The position numbers and the translations under genes were made by a program. Source: Bog-564 sp035509915 (GTDB lineage: Bacteria > Actinomycetota > Acidimicrobiia > Acidimicrobiales > UBA8190). Taken from it: a stretch of DNA of 61,381 nucleotides. The stretch spans positions 1 through 61,381 of the forward strand of contig DATKIB010000056.1 of assembly GCA_035509915.1 (NCBI GenBank). Direction: 5' to 3'. Under the pieces are notes generated by a model. That model made no database searches. It was not told the origin of the DNA and saw only the letters and a list, made by a program, of their open reading frames with translations. The first letter of the stretch is position 1. Each line of letters starts with the position of its first letter. Shown piece after piece: positions 8,529 to 15,166 of the stretch.

Positions 8529-8828
8529 TCAAACCATCGACCCATAGCGACTGCGTATTCGCCATCGAGGACGGTCACACCTACAAGGGGCCAGAGCGGA
8601 AGTTTGCTCTCTAGCCCTGCAGAGAAGATGTTGTTGGGTAACCAGGCCCGTGCCGGGTCCAATCTCGAGGACCAGAGTCGCTGGACCTAGGCCGCAACGT
8701 TCTACGAGGATTTCGTAGACGGCTTCGGGGTAGTCGGGCCTCCCGGCACGGTAGCCAACCGGATCGAGTCCAAAGAGACGTCGGCCCTCATCTCGTTGCA
8801 ACTCGCTGGCTGTCTCGCGTACATGCAC
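8529..8828 (-). pseudogene. Truncated class I SAM-dependent methyltransferase
   Basis: The first ~58 residues read as the N-terminus of a class I methyltransferase: RLFGLDPVGYRAGRPDYP, then the SAM-binding motif I VLEIGPGTGLVTQ. After that point the frame loses all family resemblance (HLLCRAREQTSALAPC...) and stops at 99 residues, against the usual 240-280. No continuing methyltransferase frame is found before the repeat region. I read it as a broken gene, cut when the element was assembled. Its start near 8828 has no clear ribosome site. Confidence 0.6.
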
Positions 8829-8892
8829 GGTTCTCCAGACTATGGACCGTAAGCAGCGGTGTCCCGTGCCGCCGGATGAGGGCGACTAGGCC

Positions 8893-9960
8893 TCATGCAG
8901 CAACCTCGGCTACCACGACCGATACGTTGTCACGACCGCCGTGAGCAATCGCCCCATCGATCAGCTGGTCGACGATCGCGGCCACCTCTCCGCCTCGCGC
9001 CATGGCGTTCTCGATGTCATCGCCGGACAATTCGTTGAAGAGTCCGTCGCTGCACACGACGATTCGATCGCCTTCCTCGACTTGAAGAGTCATGTACTCG
9101 ATCTCAACATCCGGCCCGACCCCGAGCGCCCTCGTCAGAACCCCGTAGTGTGGGTGCTCGAGTGCCTCGTCCTCCTGTAGCTCGCCGCGCTGGATGAGTT
9201 CGGCCGTGATGCTGTGGTCTTCGGTCAGCCTGGTCAGCGATCCCTTGCGCCATAGGTATGCCCGGCTGTCGCCGACGTGGACGAGTGCAAGATGTCCGTC
9301 GGTAAGGAGTCCAGCGGCACAGATCGTGGTGCCCATACCCTCCAACCCAGGCTGAGCGAGCGCACGATTATGGATCGCCCAATTCGCTGCACGCACTGCA
9401 GCTTCGAGTTCGTCGACTGATCGGCCCGTGAAGACCGCCGGCACCACAGCCGCAGCGGTATCCGCTGCGATCGCGCCACCAGGGTGTCCCCCCATCCCGT
9501 CTGCGACGAGCAGAAGGCGATCAGTACTGACGATGACATCTTCGTTGTTCTCGCGCACCTGCCCAATGTCGGTACGACCGGATGCTCTCAGGGTGGTCAT
9601 AGGTCCCTCCTTGGAATCGGATTTGGCTCTTGGAAACAATGAGTCCTCGTTCGCACTGATGAGTTGGCGGGCGAGTGTGAGGGCTCCCTGGCGGTCATTC
9701 GCATCCATTTGGAGCTGTCTCGCCCAGAGGTCGAGCTGTTCTGGGGAGGGCTCGCGCATGAAGACGCGTATTTCGGCGAGAGCCACACCCGCTTGACGGA
9801 GCGCATCGATCACCTGGGCGTCAGCGAGCTGGCCCGGCGAGTAGTACCGATACCCCGAGCTCGGATCCACTGCTGCGGGGGTCAGGAGACCCTCTGCTGC
9901 ATACGTCCGGAGTCGCTTGGCCGAGAGCCCGGAGCGGTCTGAGAACTCACCTATTGCCAT
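8893..9960 (-). CDS. MerR-type DNA-binding domain fused to PP2C serine/threonine phosphatase
   Basis: Residues ~1-70 form a MerR winged helix (MAIGEFSDRSGLSAKRLRTY, then SSGYRYYSP), followed by a short helical linker. From about residue 125 a complete bacterial PP2C domain follows, with ASGRTDIGQVRENNED, LLLVADGMGGHPGG, VHVGDSRAYLW, VVCSDGLF and GGRDNVSVVV; the metal-binding aspartates are all present. The frame is open further to ATG 9984, but ATG 9960 gives the standard MerR N-terminus and lies just downstream of a MerR-type promoter. A phosphatase output attached to a one-component DNA-binding head is unusual. Effector and substrates are unknown. Confidence 0.85.
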   Translation of the reverse strand: MAIGEFSDRSGLSAKRLRTYAAEGLLTPAAVDPSSGYRYYSPGQLADAQVIDALRQAGVALAEIRVFMREPSPEQLDLWARQLQMDANDRQGALTLARQLISANEDSLFPRAKSDSKEGPMTTLRASGRTDIGQVRENNEDVIVSTDRLLLVADGMGGHPGGAIAADTAAAVVPAVFTGRSVDELEAAVRAANWAIHNRALAQPGLEGMGTTICAAGLLTDGHLALVHVGDSRAYLWRKGSLTRLTEDHSITAELIQRGELQEDEALEHPHYGVLTRALGVGPDVEIEYMTLQVEEGDRIVVCSDGLFNELSGDDIENAMARGGEVAAIVDQLIDGAIAHGGRDNVSVVVAEVAA

Positions 9961-9979
9961 GAGGTCGTTCACAAGATGA

Positions 9980-10010
9980 AGCATGAACCCTGCCCAATGG
10001 TCAGAGTCAA
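9980..10010 (-). promoter_or_regulatory. Possible MerR-type promoter with 19-bp spacer
   Basis: On the minus strand, TTGACT (10005-10010) and CATGCT (9980-9985) are separated by 19 bases, the spacing typical of promoters that MerR proteins unwind. The spacer holds an imperfect dyad (ACC...GGT). Transcription would begin near 9973, upstream of ATG 9960 but downstream of the alternative ATG 9984. This suggests autoregulation of the MerR-PP2C gene. The -10 match is weak. Confidence 0.35.
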
Positions 10011-10031
10011 GTGCCGACGATCTGACACCGG

Positions 10032-10529
10032 GTGAGGGTGTCCCCGTTCGCCGTCAGGACAGAGCCTCCTCGACGTATCGTTGCCGAGGTGGATCCATCT
10101 ACTGCTTCGGTCGAGGATGCGATAATCCTGGCCGCGCAGGTCCACCGAGGCCAGCGATACCCATCACCGGAAGCAGAGCCCTACATACTCCATCCCTTGC
10201 GGATGATGATCGAGTTTGAGGACCCTCTCGATCAGATGGCCGCCGTCTTACACGACGTTGTCGAAGACACCGATTGTCAGATCCGTGATTTGGCGGAACG
10301 AGGGTTCCCGCCGGTTGTCATTACGGCGATCGAGTACCTGACACGCAAACCCAACGAGGTTTACGTCGATTACATTGAGCGCCTCTCTGCCAACGATGTT
10401 GCACGGCGGGTGAAGATCGTCGATCTCCGACACAACCTGGCGAATAACCGTCGTTTGCCTGAGTCAACGCAAACGACTGAGCGAATGTCTCGTTACGAGG
10501 ACGCCCTCACTCGACTCGGAGCGATGTGA
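10032..10529 (+). CDS. Small SpoT/Mesh1-like HD hydrolase (putative alarmone hydrolase)
   Basis: This protein of up to 165 residues has the HD hydrolase signature of RelA/SpoT-type (p)ppGpp hydrolases in order: QVHRGQ (first His), YILHPLRM (second His), AAVLHDVVEDTD (HD plus ED) and VKIVDLRHNLANNR (final Asp). There is no synthetase domain, so it would be a stand-alone small alarmone hydrolase. The GTG start at 10032 is provisional; a shorter start at GTG 10089 (VDPSTASVEDA) is equally possible. It is divergent from the MerR-PP2C gene and 52 bases before the CPT-like kinase, so both rightward cargo genes may share a promoter. Confidence 0.8.
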   Translation: MRVSPFAVRTEPPRRIVAEVDPSTASVEDAIILAAQVHRGQRYPSPEAEPYILHPLRMMIEFEDPLDQMAAVLHDVVEDTDCQIRDLAERGFPPVVITAIEYLTRKPNEVYVDYIERLSANDVARRVKIVDLRHNLANNRRLPESTQTTERMSRYEDALTRLGAM

Positions 10530-10581
10530 CTTTTTGCGCTTTTCACGGATTCGGCCCGTTCCATAAGAGGACGATGATGTC

Positions 10582-11241
10582 ATGGTGACGGGAGGTGATA
10601 ACCCGCCTGGCCGAGTCGTGATTCTGAATGGGGGATCAAGTGCGGGCAAGACGACCTTGGGGCGAAGTCTCCAGTCGGCGCTGTCGGATACCTGGGTGCT
10701 CCTCGGAATCGATCTTCTGATCTGGATGCTGCCCCCGAGGATGATCAACGATGCCGATGGCCTGTCGGTGCACGAAGGCATGATCGTTCGCGGGGATCTA
10801 TTCATGTGGCTCTATGCCGGATTCCGGACTGCGGTGGCTGCCCTCGCCCACAGCGGCGTCAATGTGCTACTCGACGATCTCACACTTGACGGGACCGCCG
10901 ATCAACACAGGTGGAGTGATGCGCTCCAGGGGTTAGAAGTGCTGTGGGTCGGCGTGCGGTGCGATCCAGCGATTGCGGCCGAACGCGAGGCCAGACGACA
11001 AAGCCGACTGCCGGGCATTGCGCGTCATCAGGCAGAGTCCGTGCACGCCGGTGTTCACTACGACGTAGAAGTCGATACAAGTGCCCTCGGTTTACATGAA
11101 TCGATGTCTCGAATCGCCGAATCAATGGGTCGGCGGTGGTCGATCCCGGTTCCCCTTCTGTCGAATCGCCCCTCGACGCTTCCTGTGACCTCGGCCTGGT
11201 CGCCCGGAGAACCCGTCAGCCCCGCGCCCTGGGAGCGGTGA
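10582..11241 (+). CDS. Chloramphenicol phosphotransferase-like kinase
   Basis: This 219-residue P-loop kinase has the features of the CPT (chloramphenicol 3-O-phosphotransferase) family. The Walker A is VVILNGGSSAGKTTL, followed by WVLLGIDLLIWMLP (the catalytic Asp position of CPT), then NVLLDDLTLDG and the lid region EREARRQSRLPG. The last ~30 residues are Pro/Ser-rich and probably outside the fold. Many family members are general small-molecule or unknown kinases, so resistance activity is only a possibility. It is the last gene before the left 19-bp repeat. Confidence 0.8.
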   Translation: MVTGGDNPPGRVVILNGGSSAGKTTLGRSLQSALSDTWVLLGIDLLIWMLPPRMINDADGLSVHEGMIVRGDLFMWLYAGFRTAVAALAHSGVNVLLDDLTLDGTADQHRWSDALQGLEVLWVGVRCDPAIAAEREARRQSRLPGIARHQAESVHAGVHYDVEVDTSALGLHESMSRIAESMGRRWSIPVPLLSNRPSTLPVTSAWSPGEPVSPAPWER

Positions 11242-11640
11242 TCGTTGCCGAGTCAGGCGCTCCGATCAGCCAGTGGGCAGGGTGTCTCCGGACGATGCGG
11301 CCGGTTCGCAGCGCAGTCGCTCGGTCACAGGCGGCCGTCTGCTTGTTACCGTGAGCAGTCCCGTCGGCTTCGATCAGCTGCGGTTGACCAGCCAATGAGC
11401 CCGAACGGAAGTGGTGTATTGAGCCGCTGACCTGCGGGGTTCTCCGTCCGACTGCGCGTTTCAGCGCCGCGGACGAGACGTGGGTTTACTGAATACTTTC
11501 CAACTCGGGGCCTGCTGGGATGGCGGCAGAGGATGGCCCATGGCGCGTGTCTGTCGGGCTCGTCACTCGCGCTCGAGAGTTCACGGTCGACAAGGCTGCT
11601 CGACGGACGATCGACGATCAGATCGAACTCACGTGCCCAG
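11242..11640. other. Gene-free stretch between cargo genes and the ubiquitin-like module
   Basis: This 399-base stretch separates the convergent CPT-like kinase and JAB-E1 genes. Frames crossing it have no recognisable domains and overlap the JAB-E1 gene antisense. The one clear signal is the left copy of the 19-bp repeat at 11481-11499. No strong hairpin-plus-T terminator was seen. Confidence 0.5.
11481..11499 (+). repeat. 19-bp direct repeat, left copy (putative att/recombination site)
   Basis: TGGGTTTACTGAATACTTT occurs here and again at 16631-16649 in the same orientation. Similarity continues on the right side only weakly (AAC, then TCGGGG, in both). The two copies enclose the whole ubiquitin-like/GHKL module (5.15 kb). 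Confidence 0.75.
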
Positions 11641-12990
11641 CTACGCAAGACCTCCACGCCACGGTGGGATCGCCAGGTCGCCAGCGCCGAGAAGCCCGCT
11701 TTTCGAGCAGGTAGGACAGCCAGCGCGGCCCGAGGGCGATGTCCTGCGGACGACTCCGTCGACAAGTCGGTACAGAAGAAGTGTGGATCGCGAATCGCGT
11801 CCTGCAAACCCGGTGAATCGTGCCAGCATCTCCGTCACGGCAAGACTGGCAACGACGCCATTGATGCTCACCACCGCGGGCGCTGGTTCGTCGAGGCCCT
11901 GGATGTATCCACGAGCTTCCTCATCGGCGCGCAGTTCGGGGGTTAGCTGCTCGACCCGCACCCGTTCGGCATCTAGTACGCCCATGCACCACAGGCACGC
12001 TCCGCCAGGTGCGAGCCATGTCACTCGACCGCCCATCGCGCCCGTTGTTTGAAGTTCCACTCCGAGGTCCATCACCGGCGTGTAGTACTGGAACGCGATG
12101 ACATTGAGGATCGTGCGGCTCACCTGATTGTCGGTGCACCCAAAGACGACGTCGCACCGGAGGAGGGACTCTGCCGCCTCCCTCGTCTCCACCGATTCGC
12201 TGATCTCGGTGATCGCAGTCATTCTTCCTGTGCGTCGGGCCAGTCGTCGGACGAGCCGCGTCTTCTTCCGACGGAGCATCACGTCGAGTCGGGAGGCGCC
12301 CACTAGTCGGGAGAGGTTGGTGACGGTGACGCGGTCGGGGTCCACGACGACAATGTGCCCCGCGCCGAGGTGGACGAGTTGCTGGACAACGTGGGAGCCG
12401 AGACCCCCCGCTCCCACAACACCAACCCTCAGTCCTCTGATCAGCCTCTGACCATCACGACCGAGCGCGAGGACCTGCCGGTCGAAGGCGGCGTCCACTG
12501 AGATCTCCTCGGTTTGATGCCCGACAGCACCTACCACCGACAACGCCATCGGTCGCGCGTTGCCATTCTCAGTGAACCGCGCCGTCGACCCACCGGGCGA
12601 CACGACGACGGCGCCAATTGGGACCTCGGCCCGTGCCCGAATCTTTGGCACCAGTTGTGCCTCGCCGGCGTCATCGGAGGGGGAGAAGCGAGGGCGCTGA
12701 GAGTCTCGAGGATGGCTGTGCATGATGACGACGGCCTCCCCATCACTGCGGCAACGTTTCGCGGCGCGCGCCCAGAACACCGGACTCACCTCAAGGTGAT
12801 GCCCAAGCTGGACCAGGTACTCGTCACTCGGCACTGGAGCCCAATCCCGAAGCAGGAGGCGAATGGCCGAGCCGTTGCGTCTGACTCCGGCGAACCCGAC
12901 TGCCGCACGCTCCAGATCGGGTGTCGAAAGCAGGTCCGCCTCTATGGAGCGCCACAGCTCGTCGGGGACGTGCAAGATCGCGTCGTTCAT
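11641..12990 (-). CDS. JAB/JAMM peptidase fused to E1-like (ThiF/UBA) adenylating enzyme
   Basis: This 449-residue protein has two catalytic parts. Residues ~1-140 are a JAB domain with the JAMM zinc motif HSHP...FSPSD (His91, His93, Ser103, Asp106), a Ubl-deconjugating or processing peptidase. Residues ~170-400 are an E1 Rossmann domain: VGVVGAGGLGSHV binds ATP, VDPDRVTVTNLSRL is the nucleotide-contact loop, then FGCTDNQVSR. Zinc-type cysteine pairs are CLWC (~331-334) and CPTC (~424-427). The start MNDAILHV is fixed by ATGA overlap with the E2 gene. It would activate the Ubl tail, and its JAB part could trim or remove it. It is the last gene of the operon. Confidence 0.92.
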   Translation of the reverse strand: MNDAILHVPDELWRSIEADLLSTPDLERAAVGFAGVRRNGSAIRLLLRDWAPVPSDEYLVQLGHHLEVSPVFWARAAKRCRSDGEAVVIMHSHPRDSQRPRFSPSDDAGEAQLVPKIRARAEVPIGAVVVSPGGSTARFTENGNARPMALSVVGAVGHQTEEISVDAAFDRQVLALGRDGQRLIRGLRVGVVGAGGLGSHVVQQLVHLGAGHIVVVDPDRVTVTNLSRLVGASRLDVMLRRKKTRLVRRLARRTGRMTAITEISESVETREAAESLLRCDVVFGCTDNQVSRTILNVIAFQYYTPVMDLGVELQTTGAMGGRVTWLAPGGACLWCMGVLDAERVRVEQLTPELRADEEARGYIQGLDEPAPAVVSINGVVASLAVTEMLARFTGFAGRDSRSTLLLYRLVDGVVRRTSPSGRAGCPTCSKSGLLGAGDLAIPPWRGGLA

Positions 12991-13358
12991 CGTGCCTCCC
13001 GCAGGCGGCTTTCGCAGACGTGGAGGAACTGATCCAGCGAACCCCGTATCGGGTCCCACGACGTGATGTGCCACGAGAACCAGCGGTACTGACCACCGAA
13101 TATCGTCTGGATATTGCTCGCTGCGGGCTCACCGCCCGTTGCCAACCGCACAGAAGGATCTGCATAGAAGCAGTCGGGCTTTACGTGCGGGTATCCCACG
13201 GCGACGAGCACCCGAATCGTTGTGGAGGCCTGATTCCAGCCTTGGCAGAGCGGGACATCCGGCACGACGAGTACACGGGCGCCACCTTGCGCGGCGTCGA
13301 GCTGGGCCCGCGGATAACGCTGCTGAATGTCGGCAAGCTGTTCGGTGAGAACGTCCAT
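12987..13358 (-). CDS. E2-like Ubl-conjugating enzyme (Prok-E2_E type)
   Basis: This 123-residue protein has the pattern of bacterial family-E E2 proteins: a VLVVPDVPLCQGWN beta-hairpin region, VAVGYPHVKPDCFYADP, RLATGGEP and a C-terminal QYRWFSWHITSW followed by a helix. The likely thioester cysteine is the one in PDCFY; another is in PLCQGW. The start MDVLTEQLADI (13356-13358) lies 5 bases after the Ubl stop and the stop overlaps JAB-E1. With the neighbours it completes a Ubl-E2-E1/JAB cascade. No E3-like protein is seen. Confidence 0.87.
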   Translation of the reverse strand: MDVLTEQLADIQQRYPRAQLDAAQGGARVLVVPDVPLCQGWNQASTTIRVLVAVGYPHVKPDCFYADPSVRLATGGEPAASNIQTIFGGQYRWFSWHITSWDPIRGSLDQFLHVCESRLREAR

Positions 13359-13363
13359 TGCGG

Positions 13364-13609
13364 CTAGCAAGCCTCGGTTGCCCCGAAGTTGCCCGGAGGC
13401 ATGTCGAAGAAGTGCTCACCGTTACGGAGCTGGACGACAGTGTCGTTTTGGATCTGCTGGTCCTCACCGGGGCCGTGCACCTCCAAGAACAACAGGTTCG
13501 CCTCCGGGATCCCAGCCAGTGTCTTGAGCTGGGCGCCGGTTAGCTCCTTCTCATGAACGATGTACTCGTGACGGTCGATCACGATGTGGATGTCCACCTT
13601 TGTCTCCAT
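13364..13609 (-). CDS. Single-domain multiubiquitin-type ubiquitin-like protein
   Basis: This 81-residue beta-grasp protein begins METKVDIHIVIDRHEYIVHE and contains ELTGAQLKTLAGIP, LLFLEVHGPGEDQQI and HFFDMPPGNFG, the hallmarks of the bacterial multiubiquitin family. Here there is one copy, not tandem repeats. The tail after the conserved GNFG is ATEAC, so Gly is not terminal and trimming would be needed if Gly is the conjugated residue. The start is set by an AGGAGA ribosome site 8 bases upstream. An in-frame ATG at 13633 overlaps the previous stop but lacks such a site. It is the presumed modifier of this operon. Confidence 0.88.
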   Translation of the reverse strand: METKVDIHIVIDRHEYIVHEKELTGAQLKTLAGIPEANLLFLEVHGPGEDQQIQNDTVVQLRNGEHFFDMPPGNFGATEAC

Positions 13610-13629
13610 GTCTCTGTCTCCTGTTCCTG

Positions 13630-14493
13630 TCATGGTTGAAGCCGTAGCGATATCCAGGTGCCGGGCACCGGGATCTCGGGCCTCGTCCGGTAGATGTCGT
13701 TGGCGTCTACACGGCAACTCACGGTGAAGTGGGCCTGCCCGGACTGGATGACCAGCGTCGAGCGGCCCGCCCGTTCGGCCGCCGCGATCAGTTCGGCCAA
13801 TCCGGCGCCACGTCCCACTTCGCCGGTCGACGTCACGCCGTCTCGGAGCGCATTTTCCACGGCGTCGATGTCGGTTAGATGGCCGAATTCCGACTTCTCC
13901 CTCAACCGATTGGGGATGCCGACTCCGAGGTCAACGATCGCCACCTCGAGACCCGTACGCTCATACCGCTGTGCTGCGACAAGCGCTCCGATGGGGCTGG
14001 TCGCGTGGTCGAGCACGTTCTCAGAGGCAGCGGCGATGACCGACACGCACGCCTTCGCCATCGGGCCCTTGCCGAAGTGCGACTGTGCCACCTGCCACAC
14101 GCGCTCTTCGAGTTGCTGGACGTCGTCGCAGGACTCAACCCGGCACAGCTCGACGAGACGGGTGGACCGGTCATTCCTGCGCAGTGCCGGGGGATCGCGC
14201 GACAGCACGACGTTCGGTGGCAGGTCGGCGTAGAAGTTCATGCGGCCGAGGTAGTTCTGGACGTCGACCAGCGACGGACACTCGAAGTTCACGAGGTCGG
14301 CACAACCTGCGGCGTGGTCCACGAGTGCCCGCAATGCGCACAGATCCAGTGGCGTGGCGAAACGCAGACTGGCGGCCAACACGTCGACTTGGCCGTACGT
14401 TCCATCGAGAGCCCGGATGGCTTCGTGGAGCGCGGTCTGTCCGAGCCTCGGGGGAACGCTCAGGGTGTACGCATTCACTGTTTTCAGCGTCAT
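13630..14493 (-). CDS. STAS-like domain fused to GHKL (histidine-kinase-like) ATPase, second copy
   Basis: This protein has 287 residues. The N-terminal ~115 residues resemble a STAS-like alpha/beta fold (LRFATPLDLCALRALVDHAA, then LVNFECPS and VDVQNYLGRMNF). A GHKL ATPase follows: N box VIAAASENVLDHA, G1 box IVDLGVGIP, G2 region GRGAGLAELIAAAERAG. There is no phosphoacceptor His domain, so it resembles anti-sigma/partner-switch kinases more than sensor kinases. Its layout matches the first copy at 15163-16023 (both end PVPGTWI followed by a short strand), pointing to an old duplication. It sits directly upstream of the Ubl gene and after the strong hairpin. Confidence 0.8.
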   Translation of the reverse strand: MTLKTVNAYTLSVPPRLGQTALHEAIRALDGTYGQVDVLAASLRFATPLDLCALRALVDHAAGCADLVNFECPSLVDVQNYLGRMNFYADLPPNVVLSRDPPALRRNDRSTRLVELCRVESCDDVQQLEERVWQVAQSHFGKGPMAKACVSVIAAASENVLDHATSPIGALVAAQRYERTGLEVAIVDLGVGIPNRLREKSEFGHLTDIDAVENALRDGVTSTGEVGRGAGLAELIAAAERAGRSTLVIQSGQAHFTVSCRVDANDIYRTRPEIPVPGTWISLRLQP

Positions 14494-14512
14494 CGTGGAA
14501 ATCGCTTTCTGA

Positions 14513-14543
14513 GAGAGGGCGGGCCCGAATGGCCCGCCCTCTC
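14513..14543 (-). promoter_or_regulatory. Perfect 13-bp-stem hairpin inside the operon
   Basis: GAGAGGGCGGGCC pairs perfectly with GGCCCGCCCTCTC around the 5-base loop CGAAT. It fills most of the 55-base gap between the DUF4325 gene and the second GHKL gene. No T-run follows on either strand, so it is not a classical terminator. It could lower read-through, stabilise the upstream message or bind a protein. Confidence 0.75.
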
Positions 14544-14548
14544 ACTCG

Positions 14549-15100
14549 CTACGCGTACTGCGGGATCACAACCTCGTAACTGAACTCTTTGCCGCCACCC
14601 TCCGGAACAATCCGCTCCCGAGCCACCGCCCCGGAGCCCACCAGACTCTTGAGCCGGTTGTTCGCGGCTTGCGGTGTGATGTGGAGTCGATCCGCCAGGT
14701 CGCTCGCCCGGAATGAACGCAGGTCGAGCGCAGCGGCCAGCGTTTCTTGCATCCACTTCGGCTCACCGAGAATCTCTGGTGCGCCCTTGGAGTTGAGCAC
14801 CGCCGCCGCGATCTTGCGCCGGGACAGCACCGCCTCCAAGGTTTCGCGCACGTCGATATTCATTTCCTCGATGACTAGGCCGCGGTCGTCAAAGTCCCCC
14901 GCCAGCCGAGCCACGATCAGCTTGGCGACGCACTCATCGCCAAACGAGACCGTGATGCCTTCCACACCTTCGAAGCTGATTGCCAGGTTCTCGCCCGCGG
15001 CGAGCTGCGCCAGTTGCTGCTCGATCTCCTCGCGCACCCGCCTTCCCCGCTCTCGAGTCGCAAGGAAGACGCTCCATTTCGACACCTCATATCGCGCCAT
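14549..15100 (-). CDS. DUF4325 (STAS-like) domain + winged helix-turn-helix protein
   Basis: This protein has 183 residues. Residues ~10-95 match the DUF4325/STAS-like pattern (LAISFEGVEGITVSFGDECV, then VARLAGDF). The C-terminal ~70 residues form a winged helix (RASDLADRLHITPQAANNRL, KSLVGSGAVARERI). I chose ATG 15098-15100 because GGAGG sits 6 bases upstream; longer starts would extend past the promoter proposed at 15137-15166. DUF4325 proteins are commonly encoded next to GHKL ATPases and are thought to be their partners. Here the DNA-binding head suggests it links the ATPases to transcription of the Ubl genes. Confidence 0.82.
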   Translation of the reverse strand: MARYEVSKWSVFLATRERGRRVREEIEQQLAQLAAGENLAISFEGVEGITVSFGDECVAKLIVARLAGDFDDRGLVIEEMNIDVRETLEAVLSRRKIAAAVLNSKGAPEILGEPKWMQETLAAALDLRSFRASDLADRLHITPQAANNRLKSLVGSGAVARERIVPEGGGKEFSYEVVIPQYA

Positions 15101-15136
15101 GGGCCTCCTCCAATCGGTTTCCATGATTTCAGTGAA

Positions 15137-15166
15137 AGCATAGTCGTTCGTAGGCGGTGGAGTCAA
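15137..15166 (-). promoter_or_regulatory. Internal promoter upstream of the DUF4325 gene
   Basis: On the minus strand TTGACT (15161-15166) and TATGCT (15137-15142) are 18 bases apart, a good sigma70-type match. It overlaps the end of the first GHKL gene. Transcription would start near 15130, on a short dyad (TTTCACTGAAA) that could be an operator. It allows the DUF4325, second GHKL and Ubl genes to be expressed apart from the first GHKL gene. Confidence 0.55.

Noticed and set aside
11346..11807. Minus-strand frame crossing the left 19-bp repeat
   Set aside because: It overlaps the end of JAB-E1 in a different frame and shows no family resemblance or ribosome site.
13610..13633. Longer Ubl start at the ATG overlapping the GHKL stop
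   Set aside because: It lacks a ribosome site, whereas AGGAGA precedes the internal ATG at 13609; the added residues (MTGTGDRD) do not resemble the family.
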